From assembly GCA_002296965.1 (NCBI GenBank), contig DBIW01000036.1, forward strand, positions 63,085-127,084: a DNA stretch of 64,000 bases. The letters run 5' to 3'. The stretch is from Treponema sp. UBA792. GTDB taxonomy: Bacteria; Spirochaetota; Spirochaetia; Treponematales; Treponemataceae. Of this stretch, positions 17,290 through 25,525 are shown piece by piece; position 1 is the stretch's first letter, and every line of letters starts with the position of its first letter. The notes under the pieces were generated by a model that saw only the letters and a program-made list of their open reading frames with translations, was not told the DNA's origin and ran no database searches. The position numbers and the translations under genes are program-made.

Positions 17290-18162
17290 ATGAAGGGAAT
17301 TATTCTTGCCGGAGGTTCCGGAACAAGGCTTTATCCTATAACAAGGGCGGTCTCAAAGCAGATTCTGCCTCTATATGACAAGCCGATGATTTATTATCCG
17401 CTTTCATGCCTGATGCTGGCCGGAATCCGCGAGGTTCTGATTATCTCCACGCCGAGGGACATTTCATGTTTCAGGGAACTTTTCGGCGACGGCTCATGGC
17501 TCGGAATGAGGTTCGAGTATGCGGTTCAGGAAAAGCCGCGCGGACTTGCCGACGCGTTTATAATAGGAAGGGAATTCATCGGAAGTGATTCTGTCGCCCT
17601 TGTCCTTGGCGACAATATTTTTTACGGTCAGAGCTTCACGTCAACATTGAGAAGGGCGCGCGGGATCGTGGAGGACGGAAAGGGCAGCGTGATTTTCGGC
17701 TATCTCGTGAAGGATCCGGCCGCCTACGGAGTCGTTGAATTTGACGCGTCCGGAAAGGTTCTTGGAATAGAGGAGAAGCCTTCCGCTCCAAAGTCGAACT
17801 ATGCGGTTCCGGGGCTTTATTTCTATTCAAATGATGTCGTTGCCATAGCTGCAGACGTGAAGCCGAGCGCGCGAGGCGAGATAGAGATTACTTCGATAAA
17901 CAACGAGTATCTGAAGCGCGGTGAGCTTTCCGTCGAGCTTCTTGGGCGCGGAATGGCGTGGCTTGACACGGGAACTTATGACGGACTTCTTGAGGCGAGC
18001 AACTTCATCGCGACAATCCAGAAGCGTCAGGGAATGTATGTGAGCTGCATCGAGGAGATTGCCTTCCGCAACGGCTGGCTGGACAGGGATGCGCTTCTGA
18101 AAATGGCGGCATCATACAAGACCGACTACGGAAGATACCTGGAGTATATCGCGAACAGCTGA
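17290..18162 (+). CDS. rfbA: Glucose-1-phosphate thymidylyltransferase (RfbA)
   Basis: First enzyme of the dTDP-sugar pathway: joins dTTP and glucose-1-phosphate. The nucleotide-binding motif [19 protein letters not shown] is at the N terminus, followed by [11 protein letters not shown], and [10 protein letters not shown] for metal and sugar binding. [21 protein letters not shown] and [15 protein letters not shown] are typical. At 290 residues the length is normal. The ATG is three bases after the rfbB stop and uses GGAAGG as ribosome binding site. Confidence 0.96.
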   Translation: MKGIILAGGSGTRLYPITRAVSKQILPLYDKPMIYYPLSCLMLAGIREVLIISTPRDISCFRELFGDGSWLGMRFEYAVQEKPRGLADAFIIGREFIGSDSVALVLGDNIFYGQSFTSTLRRARGIVEDGKGSVIFGYLVKDPAAYGVVEFDASGKVLGIEEKPSAPKSNYAVPGLYFYSNDVVAIAADVKPSARGEIEITSINNEYLKRGELSVELLGRGMAWLDTGTYDGLLEASNFIATIQKRQGMYVSCIEEIAFRNGWLDRDALLKMAASYKTDYGRYLEYIANS

Positions 18163-18188
18163 CGGAAGAATTTATTTGAGGTGAAAAT

Positions 18189-18785
18189 ATGGCGTTTGAA
18201 TTCAGGCAGTGCGAGAAGGCCGGGCTGAAATTCGCGGGGCTTTACGAGATTCAGCCGAAAATTTTCGGTGACAGCCGCGGATATTTTATGGAGACCTACA
18301 GCGAGAGGGATTTTTTTGCGGCCGGGCTTACAAACAGGTTCGTTCAGGACAACCAGTCAAGCTCGTCGCGCGGAGTTCTGCGCGGGCTGCATTTTCAGAC
18401 CGCGCATCCGCAGGGAAAGCTGGTGCGCGCGCTTTCGGGAAAAGTCTACGATGTGGCTGTCGATCTGCGGAACAGCAGCGCGACGTTCGGAAAATATTAC
18501 GGCGTGGTTCTTGATTCGGAAAAGCAGAACCAGTTCTATATTCCGGAGGGATTCGCGCACGGATTCTATGTCCTGTCGGACAGCGCGGTGTTCGCATACA
18601 AGTGCACGGATTTCTATGATCCCAAGGGCGAGGGCGGGCTTATGTGGAATGACTCTTCAATCGGTATAGACTGGAATGCCGTCGCTCCGGATGTTGAGCC
18701 TGTTCTCTCCGAAAAGGACGGAAGGCATCCCGATTTTGACCCGGCCGGAAGATACTTTGACCTGAACGGACACTGGATCGGTTGA
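18189..18785 (+). CDS. rfbC: dTDP-4-dehydrorhamnose 3,5-epimerase (RfbC)
   Basis: Third enzyme of dTDP-rhamnose synthesis, a cupin-fold epimerase. The motif QDNQSSSSRGVLRGLHFQ carries the catalytic His-containing loop (GLHFQ), followed by YDVAVDLRNSSATFGKYYG and FYIPEGFAHGFYVLSD. At 198 residues it is slightly longer than usual (about 180). GAGGTG precedes the start. rfbD, the final reductase, is not next to it or elsewhere in the window. One likely user of the product is EarP at 32 kb. Confidence 0.95.
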   Translation: MAFEFRQCEKAGLKFAGLYEIQPKIFGDSRGYFMETYSERDFFAAGLTNRFVQDNQSSSSRGVLRGLHFQTAHPQGKLVRALSGKVYDVAVDLRNSSATFGKYYGVVLDSEKQNQFYIPEGFAHGFYVLSDSAVFAYKCTDFYDPKGEGGLMWNDSSIGIDWNAVAPDVEPVLSEKDGRHPDFDPAGRYFDLNGHWIG

Positions 18786-18797
18786 TATTCGTTGCTA

Positions 18798-18826
18798 TTG
18801 ACGGCTGAAAACATAACCGTTAAAAT
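18798..18826 (+). promoter_or_regulatory. Promoter of the bactofilin gene
   Basis: TTGACG (18798-18803), 17 bp, TAAAAT (18821-18826). The -10 ends 8 bases before the ATG; no ribosome binding site is visible, so a leaderless mRNA is predicted. Confidence 0.65.
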
Positions 18827-18834
18827 CCTGCGGT

Positions 18835-19215
18835 ATGTTTGATGTTAAGGATTCCGATTTTTTCGAGCTTGAGGATGAGGCCTTTGATACGATTGTAGAG
18901 AATGACATTTCCTTTTCGGGCAATGTCAGGGTAAGGAAGCCGTTCATGATACGGGGAATTGTGAACGGCCGCATTGATGCCGTAAGCGATCTTGTGATTG
19001 ATACGGGCGCTTCGGTGAGTGCGGAGATAAGCGCATCGAGAGTTCTTATAAAAGGCAGCGTCCATGGAAACATAACCGGCGCCGATCTTGTTTTTGTCAC
19101 TTCCTCCGGCTCGCTTGACGGAGATATTGTCACCAGAAAGGTTGTGCTTGAGCCTGGATGTGTGTTTACCGGAAGATGCTCCATGCTTACGGACGGAAAC
19201 GGCAATGAGAAATAG
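18835..19215 (+). CDS. Bactofilin family cytoskeletal protein
   Basis: Bactofilins polymerise into membrane-associated beta-helical filaments used for cell shape and polarity. The 126-residue product has the central repeat pattern of short beta-strands and glycine turns (FSGNVRVRKPFMIRGIVNGR, then GSVHGNITGAD, then GSLDGDIVTRKVVLEPG). The flanking tails are short and polar. It has no signal peptide. Its 3' end overlaps the next gene by 11 bases, so the TPR protein may be translationally coupled. Confidence 0.88.
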   Translation: MFDVKDSDFFELEDEAFDTIVENDISFSGNVRVRKPFMIRGIVNGRIDAVSDLVIDTGASVSAEISASRVLIKGSVHGNITGADLVFVTSSGSLDGDIVTRKVVLEPGCVFTGRCSMLTDGNGNEK

Positions 19216-19834
19216 AGTTTTTTTTGTATTTTGTCTTTTTTTATCAGGTTTTCCAGTTTTTTCCCAGACTGCGGTAAAACAGGATGCGCTGGTTCTTTAT
19301 CATAACGGAAAGTACAGGGAGGCTATTCTTGTCTGTGAGGACGAGCTTAAGGAAAATCCGAACAGAATTGAATCTTATGTCGTTATGTGCTGGTCGCTCG
19401 TCAAGAACAGGCAGTATGCCGAGGCGGAGCAGCGCGCGGCTGACGGTCTTGCGGTCAGTCCCTATGATCTGCGCCTGATTGAGATTCTTGGCGAGGCGAG
19501 GTATTATCTCGGAAAGAACAACAGCGCGATGGAGCAGTTCCAGCAGTATGTCGCCAGCGCTCCTGAGAGCAGCGCAAGGATGGGGTCAGCCTACTATTAT
19601 ATGGGCGAGATTTATATACGGCAGGCGCGGTATCAGCATGCGGACATAGCACTTTCCGCCGCCGTCAGGAAGGAGCCTCTTCTTGATAGCTGGTGGGTTC
19701 GGCTAGGATATGCGCGCGAGATGGCCGGGAATTATTTCGAGGCGGTTGAGGCCTATGATGAGGCTCTCCGTCTGAATTCGTCGTCCGTGTATGCCAGAAC
19801 CGGACGCGAGCGTGCGAATTCCAAGCTCCAGTAG
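19205..19834 (+). CDS. Exported TPR-repeat protein
   Basis: I start this at ATG 19205, overlapping the bactofilin stop, which gives a clear signal peptide (MRNRVFFVFCLFLSGFPVFS, cleavage near residue 21-23). The rest consists of about four or five tetratricopeptide repeats, for example YHNGKYREAILVCEDELKEN and YFEAVEAYDEALRLNSSSVY. Such proteins are periplasmic scaffolds; no catalytic motif is seen. Coupling to the bactofilin suggests a link to cell shape, but that is inference. Confidence 0.8.
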   Translation: MRNRVFFVFCLFLSGFPVFSQTAVKQDALVLYHNGKYREAILVCEDELKENPNRIESYVVMCWSLVKNRQYAEAEQRAADGLAVSPYDLRLIEILGEARYYLGKNNSAMEQFQQYVASAPESSARMGSAYYYMGEIYIRQARYQHADIALSAAVRKEPLLDSWWVRLGYAREMAGNYFEAVEAYDEALRLNSSSVYARTGRERANSKLQ

Positions 19835-19843
19835 AAAATCAGA

Positions 19844-21280
19844 TTGAGAAGAATACGTATAATCACATTGGGCTGCCGCCTGAATCAGATTGAGAGCGAG
19901 GCTGCGGCCGAGGCTTTCTCCGGAGACGGATTCATGCCTGATTTGTCGCAAATTTCCTCGGAAACGGCTGAGGATGCGGCTGTTCCCCTGTGCATAATAA
20001 ACACCTGCACCGTGACAGGAAAGGCGGAGCAGAAGGCGAGACGTCTGATACGGCTGGCGCTCCGTAAATATCCGCGGTCCGCAGTTCTGGTGACCGGCTG
20101 CTACGCCCAGCTCCGTGCGGATGAGATTGCCGCGATTGACGGCAGGATTTCAGTTCTGGGCGGTCAGATAAAAAGCCGGATAGCGGATGTTCCTCAGCTG
20201 CTCTCTGAATGTCTTGCCGCGGCGGAATGGGAGCCTGAGAGCTTCTCTTCTCTTCTTACGTCCCGGATTTCATCTCCTGCGCAGCGCAGACCCGGAATTC
20301 CTGAGAATTCCTTTCGTCTTGCGGCCACGTCATTTGCCGCACATTCGCGGGCCTCCCTGAAAATTCAGGACGGATGCAACAGCAGCTGCTCATACTGTGC
20401 GATTCATGCAGCGCGGGGAAAAAGCACGTCGCTTGATGTCGTCTCGGCGGTGGAGAGGGTAAGGGAGCTTGAGGCGGCAGGAAATGTCGAGGTCGTGCTT
20501 ACCTCCGTGAACATTGCCCAGTACAGGGGAGCGTATGATGGAGGAACGATAGGTTTTTCCGGACTTCTGCGTATCCTTCTTGACAGCACGGAGCGGATAA
20601 AATTCAGAATTTCAAGTATTTACCCTGAGGTTGTGGATGACGAATTCTGCTCGGTCATAGCTGACGGACGGGTAAGACCGCATTTCCATATTTCCGTTCA
20701 GAGCGGCAGCGATTCGGTTCTTGACGCCATGAACAGGACGTACAGGGCTTCGGATGTCTCGCTTGCATGTGGAAAGCTTGCCGCCGCAAAGGAGAGGCCG
20801 TTCCTTGCCTGCGACATAATAACGGGTTTTCCGGGCGAGACGGAGGAGGATTTCCGCCGGACTATGGAGCTTTGCCGGGATTCAGGCTTCGTCTGGGTCC
20901 ACGCCTTTCCTTTTTCCGCACGTCCGGGAACTCCAGCCGCCCTGATGAGGAACAGGATTCCGCAGTCTGTGGCGGGCCGCCGCGCCGCTGAGCTTTCTGT
21001 TCTGTCCGTCCGGAAGAAGACCGAATATATCGAGTCTTTCATCGGAATTCCGCTTGATGCCGTTCTTGAGAATGTAAGGAGACCGTCTGTTCTGGCCGGA
21101 GATAAGTTTGTGTGTCATGCGGTCACTGAAAACTTCATTCACTGCGAGATAACCGCATCCGCCCCCGCAGCTTTTTCTTCGGGACATGGCGTGGCGGTCC
21201 GTGTCGTCATAAGGCGGGTGCTCGAGGACCGCATCGCGAAAGGCGGAGAAATAGAGGCCGTCGCCGAATTCTGCCCCTGA
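19844..21280 (+). CDS. mtaB: tRNA methylthiotransferase, MtaB type
   Basis: Radical-SAM enzyme that adds a methylthio group to t6A37 of ANN-decoding tRNAs. The N-terminal domain has the three cluster cysteines in TLGCRLNQIESE, INTCTVTGKAEQKARR and VTGCYAQ; CRLNQxES is typical of MtaB rather than MiaB. The radical-SAM motif is DGCNSSCSYCAIHAARG (CxxxCxxC). The C-terminal part ends in a TRAM-like segment. The start is TTG 19844; the conserved N terminus leaves no room for another. At 478 residues it is slightly long because of a spacer around residue 130-160. Confidence 0.9.
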   Translation: MRRIRIITLGCRLNQIESEAAAEAFSGDGFMPDLSQISSETAEDAAVPLCIINTCTVTGKAEQKARRLIRLALRKYPRSAVLVTGCYAQLRADEIAAIDGRISVLGGQIKSRIADVPQLLSECLAAAEWEPESFSSLLTSRISSPAQRRPGIPENSFRLAATSFAAHSRASLKIQDGCNSSCSYCAIHAARGKSTSLDVVSAVERVRELEAAGNVEVVLTSVNIAQYRGAYDGGTIGFSGLLRILLDSTERIKFRISSIYPEVVDDEFCSVIADGRVRPHFHISVQSGSDSVLDAMNRTYRASDVSLACGKLAAAKERPFLACDIITGFPGETEEDFRRTMELCRDSGFVWVHAFPFSARPGTPAALMRNRIPQSVAGRRAAELSVLSVRKKTEYIESFIGIPLDAVLENVRRPSVLAGDKFVCHAVTENFIHCEITASAPAAFSSGHGVAVRVVIRRVLEDRIAKGGEIEAVAEFCP

Positions 21281-21375
21281 CCGGGACGGTGCGTGTTCCT
21301 GCGCCGCGCCGGAAAATGACATGAGCTCCGGGCGCCGCGCTTGGACCGGGAGCGTTTGCGGCCATAGAAAGGGTA

Positions 21376-21404
21376 TTGATTTAAAATCACAGATACGGTA
21401 TCCT
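21376..21404 (+). promoter_or_regulatory. Promoter of tRNA-Pro
   Basis: TTGATT (21376-21381), 17 bp, TATCCT (21399-21404), with transcription starting near 21411, a few bases before the mature tRNA. The 95 bases before it hold GC-rich repeats but no gene. Confidence 0.55.
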
Positions 21405-21416
21405 GTCACAACCTTT

Positions 21417-21489
21417 CGGGATGTAGCGCAGCTGGTAGCGCGTCTGGTTTGGGACCAGGATGTCGCAGGTTCAAATCCTGTCATCCCGA
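21417..21489 (+). tRNA. tRNA-Pro (anticodon UGG)
   Basis: All four arms fold: acceptor CGGGATG / CATCCCG, D arm GCGC / GCGC, anticodon stem TCTGG / CCAGG, T arm GCAGG-TTCAAAT-CCTGT. The anticodon TGG is at 21450-21452 and position 37 is G (21453), the target of TrmD. Discriminator A73 and the C1-G72 pair fit bacterial tRNA-Pro. CCA is not encoded. It reads CCA and, by wobble, other proline codons. Confidence 0.97.
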
Positions 21490-21498
21490 AATAAAAAG

Positions 21499-21522
21499 CT
21501 TGCCTTTTCCGGCAAGTTTTTT
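21499..21522 (+). terminator. Rho-independent terminator of tRNA-Pro
   Basis: CTTGCC (21499-21504) pairs with GGCAAG (21511-21516), followed by six T residues. Confidence 0.9.
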
Positions 21523-21632
21523 GTTTTAAATCGGTTTCAAATCCTTTGCAGTGCCATGTCTCAGCCCGGTATAGGGGAAAATCACTATATTGTTAAAAAA
21601 TCGCAAAAAAAAATTCCATGCAGATGAATTCG

Positions 21633-21641
21633 TGCTATAAT
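21633..21641 (+). promoter_or_regulatory. Extended -10 promoter of the sugar-binding protein gene
   Basis: TGCTATAAT is a consensus extended -10. The spacing to a weak TTCCAT upstream is 16 bp. Transcription would start near 21648, giving a 37-base AT-rich leader with the strong ribosome site TAGGAGG. The AT-rich tract with A8-9 runs at 21595-21612 could act as an UP element. Confidence 0.5.
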
Positions 21642-21684
21642 CATTGACAATTGTTATATCATTTTTATGTTATAGGAGGCAAAA

Positions 21685-23076
21685 ATGATTAAGGGAAGAT
21701 GGACAAAGGCCGTCTGGGCTGGGCTCGCCATGCTCATGGTTGCGGGGCAGGCTTATGCGGCGCCGAAAAAGAAGGCCAAAAAAGATGATCCATATAAGAA
21801 ACTGGAGAAGAGAAAAGATCCTGACACAAAGAAAGTCTACAATCTCAAGGGAATCGATATCGTAATCGCCGACTGGTGGTCAAATCCGGACAGGGAGCCG
21901 TCCTCGTCCGCGGAAGAGGATCAGCGCGCGTTCAGAAACTGGCTTCAGAAAACATATAACTTTACGATGGTCCAGAAATCAATCGGCGGCTGGGGTACAC
22001 ATCCTACAACCGTGGCGAACTTCTGTACTACCGGCGGCGATGAGAACTACATTTTCATCGTGGACGGCCGTTCAATCGGCGCCGGACTGAAGGCGAACCT
22101 GTTCTATGACCTTTCCTCAATAAAGGCTGTGAACTGGTCGGACAAGAAATGGGATCAGGCCACAAAGGTGAAGAGCTCAAAGGGGCTTCATTTCTACGGA
22201 ATGAGGGCTGAGGCTCCGGAGCCGAGAGGAGGAGTCTTCTTCAACAAGAGGCTTCTTCAGGAGGCGAACATAGATCCTGATTATATTTATGATCTTCAGA
22301 AAGAGGGAAAATGGACATGGGAGACGTTTGAGGATATCTGCCGGAAGATTACCCGTGATACGGACAATGACGGTGTGCCGGATATTTATGCGATGTCAAG
22401 CCTTTCCACTGAGTTCTCGCATCTTGCGCTTATGTCGAACGGCGGCGCCTGGATTGCGCGTGACAAAAACGGCAAGCTCTATAATGACACGAATTCAGAG
22501 AATTCAATGGAGGCCCTGAACTGGATCCGCCACATGGTCCAGAACTATGAGCTTCCGTCTCCGGAGGGAGCCAGCTGGGACTATATGTATACTGAATTCG
22601 CCAACGGAAACGTAGCTTTCCTTGTTGATCAGGAGTACAACGCTCAGCCTGGCGGACGCTTCTCCGAAATGAAGGATGACTTCGGTTTTGTCTGCTTCCC
22701 GCTCGGACCTAAAGGTGACGGAAAGTACAAGACGCTGCATGATGACAATATGTATGTGATTCCGGCCTGCTACGACAAGGATCGTGCCGAGTCGCTTGCC
22801 AAGGCCTATGACCTGTGGTCAGATACAGTTCCGGGATATGAGGGACAGGAGACATGGAAAGAGAGCTATTATGCATGTTTCCGCGACACACGCGCTGTCG
22901 ATGAGACCCTGACCCTGATGCACGACAACCCGAATCCGCGCTTCGATACGCTTGTCGCAGGATTCAATGTCGGTTCATTTGTCTGGAATTTCTGGGCCGG
23001 TGCGGCCACTGCCCAGGAGCAGTATGAGACTACAAAGAACGCCTGGCAGGCTCTCATAGATGATGCCAACAGATAA
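21685..23076 (+). CDS. Extracellular solute-binding protein, sugar type (family 1)
   Basis: Predicted periplasmic binding protein of a carbohydrate ABC transporter, 463 residues. A signal peptide (about residues 1-26, ending AGQAYA-A) has no lipobox. It is followed by a very Lys-rich linker. The body has the family-1 pattern GKWTWETFEDICRKI, and a DTDNDGVPDIYAM loop in the style of calcium-binding DxDxDG motifs. No permease or ATPase gene is adjacent, so it must share a transporter encoded elsewhere. Its strong promoter, ribosome site and 3' hairpins suggest high expression. Confidence 0.85.
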   Translation: MIKGRWTKAVWAGLAMLMVAGQAYAAPKKKAKKDDPYKKLEKRKDPDTKKVYNLKGIDIVIADWWSNPDREPSSSAEEDQRAFRNWLQKTYNFTMVQKSIGGWGTHPTTVANFCTTGGDENYIFIVDGRSIGAGLKANLFYDLSSIKAVNWSDKKWDQATKVKSSKGLHFYGMRAEAPEPRGGVFFNKRLLQEANIDPDYIYDLQKEGKWTWETFEDICRKITRDTDNDGVPDIYAMSSLSTEFSHLALMSNGGAWIARDKNGKLYNDTNSENSMEALNWIRHMVQNYELPSPEGASWDYMYTEFANGNVAFLVDQEYNAQPGGRFSEMKDDFGFVCFPLGPKGDGKYKTLHDDNMYVIPACYDKDRAESLAKAYDLWSDTVPGYEGQETWKESYYACFRDTRAVDETLTLMHDNPNPRFDTLVAGFNVGSFVWNFWAGAATAQEQYETTKNAWQALIDDANR

Positions 23077-23115
23077 TTCTGTTATGCGGCGGTTCTGATT
23101 CGCGCGGATGCGCAT

Positions 23116-23136
23116 CCCCGGACGCTTGAGCCGGGG
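23116..23136 (+). promoter_or_regulatory. 3' hairpin after the sugar-binding protein gene
   Basis: CCCCGG (23116-23121) pairs with CCGGGG (23131-23136); just upstream is the perfect palindrome GGATGCGCATCC. Such structures often protect binding-protein mRNAs from 3' exonucleases. Confidence 0.4.
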
Positions 23137-23164
23137 TATCGTTCATTTCCGCCGTATGCTTGAC

Positions 23165-23198
23165 GGGCGGCGCCTCAGCTGGTGCCGCCCGTTTTTTT
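23165..23198 (+). terminator. Rho-independent terminator before argH
   Basis: GGGCGGCGCC (23165-23174) pairs with GGTGCCGCCC (23181-23190) with one wobble pair and a 6-base loop, followed by GTTTTTTT. Confidence 0.93.
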
Positions 23199-23208
23199 AT
23201 GTCCAAAG

Positions 23209-23237
23209 TTGCAACGTATGTCTGTTTTCTATATAAT
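23209..23237 (+). promoter_or_regulatory. Promoter of argH
   Basis: TTGCAA (23209-23214), 17 bp, consensus TATAAT (23232-23237). Only 9 bases separate the -10 from the ATG, and there is no Shine-Dalgarno, so the mRNA should be leaderless or have two or three leader bases. Confidence 0.75.
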
Positions 23238-23246
23238 TGGAACATC

Positions 23247-24665
23247 ATGGCGGAACACGGAACAATAACTGCTGACAATCATGCCGCGCTCTGGCACGGC
23301 CGTTTTGAGGAGGGGCCGGATGCCCAGGCTGTGGCCTTCGAGACTTCGATTCATGTTGACGAGCGGATGGCCTTTGATGATATAAAAGGAAGCATGGCTC
23401 ATGTGAATATGCTCGCACGTTCGGGAATAATAACTGCGGACGAGGCGGCGCAGATTTCGGAAGGACTTGTATCCATCCGGAAAGATCTTGAGGACGGATC
23501 CCTAAAAATAGACTATTCGGCTGAGGATATACATTCATTTATAGAGGCCGAGCTCACCGACAGAATCGGTGAGGCCGGAAAGAAGGTTCATACCGGACGG
23601 AGCCGCAACGATCAGATTGCGCTTGATGAGAGGCTTTATCTCCGGCGTTTCGTGCCGGAGCTCCGGAATTCGCTTCTCACCATGGTGGATATGCTTGCGT
23701 CCGTCGCCGAGAGACATACGTCGGATCTGATTCCGGGATTCACGCATACGCAGCATGCCCAACCGGTGACGCTTGCCCATCATCTCTGCGCCTGGGCGTG
23801 GCCCTTTGTCCGTGATTTCGGACGGCTCGGTGATGCGCTGGAAAGAATTTCGCTTTCTCCGATAGGAGCCTGCGCGTTGGCCGGAAGCGGACTTCCCCTT
23901 GACCGGAAATTTGAGGCCGGGGAACTGGGATTCTCCGGTGTTACCATGAATTCCCTTGACAGCGTGTCCGACAGGGACTACTGCATCGAGATTGTCTCTG
24001 CCCTTGCCCTGATTCAGATGCATCTTTCCCGCTGCTGCGAGGAGATAGTCCTGTGGTCCACGACAGAATTCTCATTCGTGGAGCTCAGCGAGCGCTGGTC
24101 CACCGGAAGCTCAATCATGCCGCAGAAGAAGAATCCCGATTTCGCGGAGCTTATCCGCGGCCGCACGGGAAAAGTGTACGGTGATCTTTTCGCCCTGCTG
24201 ACAATGATGAAGGCGCTGCCCCTGGCCTACAACCGCGATATGCAGGAGGACAAGGAGAGCCTTTTTGACGCATGCGACACCGTCCTTTCATGCGTGAAGG
24301 TCTTTACCATGATGGTCTCATCGGCAGTTTGGAATACCGGCCGTATGGCTGATGCCTGCCGCGGCGGTTATCTCAATGCCACTGACGTCGCTGATTACCT
24401 TGTGTGCCGCGGAATGCCGTTCAGAACCGCGCATGGGGTTGCGGCGAAGACCGTGAGAATGGCGATTGAGCGTGGGTGCGCGCTGGAGGAACTTTCTCTT
24501 GATGATTTCAGGCGGTGCTCGCCGCTCTTTGACGATGACGTTTTCGCAAGGATAAAGCCCGAATTCTGTGTGGAGGCAAGAAAAACCGATGGCGGTCCGG
24601 CATCTGAGAAGGTCGCGGAGCAGATTTCCGCGCTCAGGAAATTCGTCTCGGAGTCAGAATGTTAA
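23247..24665 (+). CDS. argH: Argininosuccinate lyase
   Basis: Splits argininosuccinate into arginine and fumarate, the last step of arginine synthesis. The superfamily signature GSSIMPQKKNPD starts at residue 287, containing the catalytic Ser loop. VHTGRSRNDQIALDERLYLR and GFTHTQHAQPVTLAHH are the other conserved regions, including the catalytic His. At 472 residues the length is normal. I start at ATG 23247 because the conserved N terminus (ALWHGRFEEG) begins there; the frame extends upstream through the terminator. No other arginine gene is near; the next operon is an amino-acid transporter. Confidence 0.95.
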   Translation: MAEHGTITADNHAALWHGRFEEGPDAQAVAFETSIHVDERMAFDDIKGSMAHVNMLARSGIITADEAAQISEGLVSIRKDLEDGSLKIDYSAEDIHSFIEAELTDRIGEAGKKVHTGRSRNDQIALDERLYLRRFVPELRNSLLTMVDMLASVAERHTSDLIPGFTHTQHAQPVTLAHHLCAWAWPFVRDFGRLGDALERISLSPIGACALAGSGLPLDRKFEAGELGFSGVTMNSLDSVSDRDYCIEIVSALALIQMHLSRCCEEIVLWSTTEFSFVELSERWSTGSSIMPQKKNPDFAELIRGRTGKVYGDLFALLTMMKALPLAYNRDMQEDKESLFDACDTVLSCVKVFTMMVSSAVWNTGRMADACRGGYLNATDVADYLVCRGMPFRTAHGVAAKTVRMAIERGCALEELSLDDFRRCSPLFDDDVFARIKPEFCVEARKTDGGPASEKVAEQISALRKFVSESEC

Positions 24666-24702
24666 TTTTTCCGTTTTATGCGGATTCTTATAGAGGTGGA
24701 AA

Positions 24703-25515
24703 ATGAAGAAGATGTTTGTGGCGGCGGGAATTCTCGCCGCGGCTTTTGTTGTGTCCGTTGCCGGCTGTAAAAAGGCGGACAGGACTAAGGATAATTCCCT
24801 TGCGGAACTCAGGTCGCGCGGGAAATTCGTGCTCGGCCTTGACGATTCCTTTCCGCCGCTCGGATTCCGCGACGACAACAACAATATCGTGGGCTATGAC
24901 ATCGATCTTGCGAAAGAGGTGGCCGCAAGGCTCGGTGTTGAATTCGTCGCCCAGCCGATTGATTGGGGCGCAAAGGAGATGGAGCTCAACACCGGAAAAA
25001 TCGACTGTATCTGGAACGGCTTCTCAATCACGGACGAGAGGAAGCAGGTTCTGGCATTCACGGAGCCTTATCTGAACAATGAGCAGGCTCTTGTCGTCCG
25101 CAAGGACAGCGGAATCAAAGAGCTTTCCGGAATGAAGGGAAAGACTGTCGGTCTGCAGAGCGGCTCAAGCGCACAGGATGCGGTCGAGGGCAACGCTGAA
25201 TTCAGCTCCTCAATCGGAAATATGGTCATGTTCAAGGATAATCTTACCGCGATGAACGATCTTGATATCGGCGGCGTGGACGGAATTGTCATGGACAGCG
25301 TTGTCGCCAATTATTCCATAGCGCAGTCCGGGAAGCCTTTCGTGGTTGTTGACGAAGCTCTTTCAAGGGAAGCCTACGGAATAGCGTTCCGGAAAAATGA
25401 CGTCAAGCTTCGTGATGAGGTCCAGCGGATTCTTGTCGCGATGCAGAATGACGGAACTGTCACAGCCATTTCTCAGAAATGGTTCGGACGTGATATTTCC
25501 GTGATCGGCAAATAA
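24703..25515 (+). CDS. Amino-acid ABC transporter substrate-binding lipoprotein
   Basis: Family-3 (polar amino acid) periplasmic binding protein of 270 residues. A lipoprotein signal ends in SVAGC, with Cys22 as the lipidation site. Ligand-domain signatures are LDDSFPPLGFRDDNNNIVGYDIDLAKEVA and WNGFSITDERKQVLAFTEPYL. The specificity cannot be read, although many relatives bind arginine, histidine or glutamine. GAGGTG precedes the start. It is followed by permease and ATPase genes, forming a complete importer. Confidence 0.93.
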   Translation: MKKMFVAAGILAAAFVVSVAGCKKADRTKDNSLAELRSRGKFVLGLDDSFPPLGFRDDNNNIVGYDIDLAKEVAARLGVEFVAQPIDWGAKEMELNTGKIDCIWNGFSITDERKQVLAFTEPYLNNEQALVVRKDSGIKELSGMKGKTVGLQSGSSAQDAVEGNAEFSSSIGNMVMFKDNLTAMNDLDIGGVDGIVMDSVVANYSIAQSGKPFVVVDEALSREAYGIAFRKNDVKLRDEVQRILVAMQNDGTVTAISQKWFGRDISVIGK

Positions 25516-25525
25516 CATAAGCGCG

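Noticed and set aside
21281..21375. GC-rich repeats between mtaB and the tRNA-Pro promoter as a riboswitch or small RNA
   Set aside because: No conserved riboswitch core, promoter or terminator of its own could be found.
22380..22418. DTDNDGVPD in the sugar-binding protein as a dockerin or cohesin module
   Set aside because: Only one such loop is present and it lies inside the binding-protein fold, so it is at most a single calcium-type loop.
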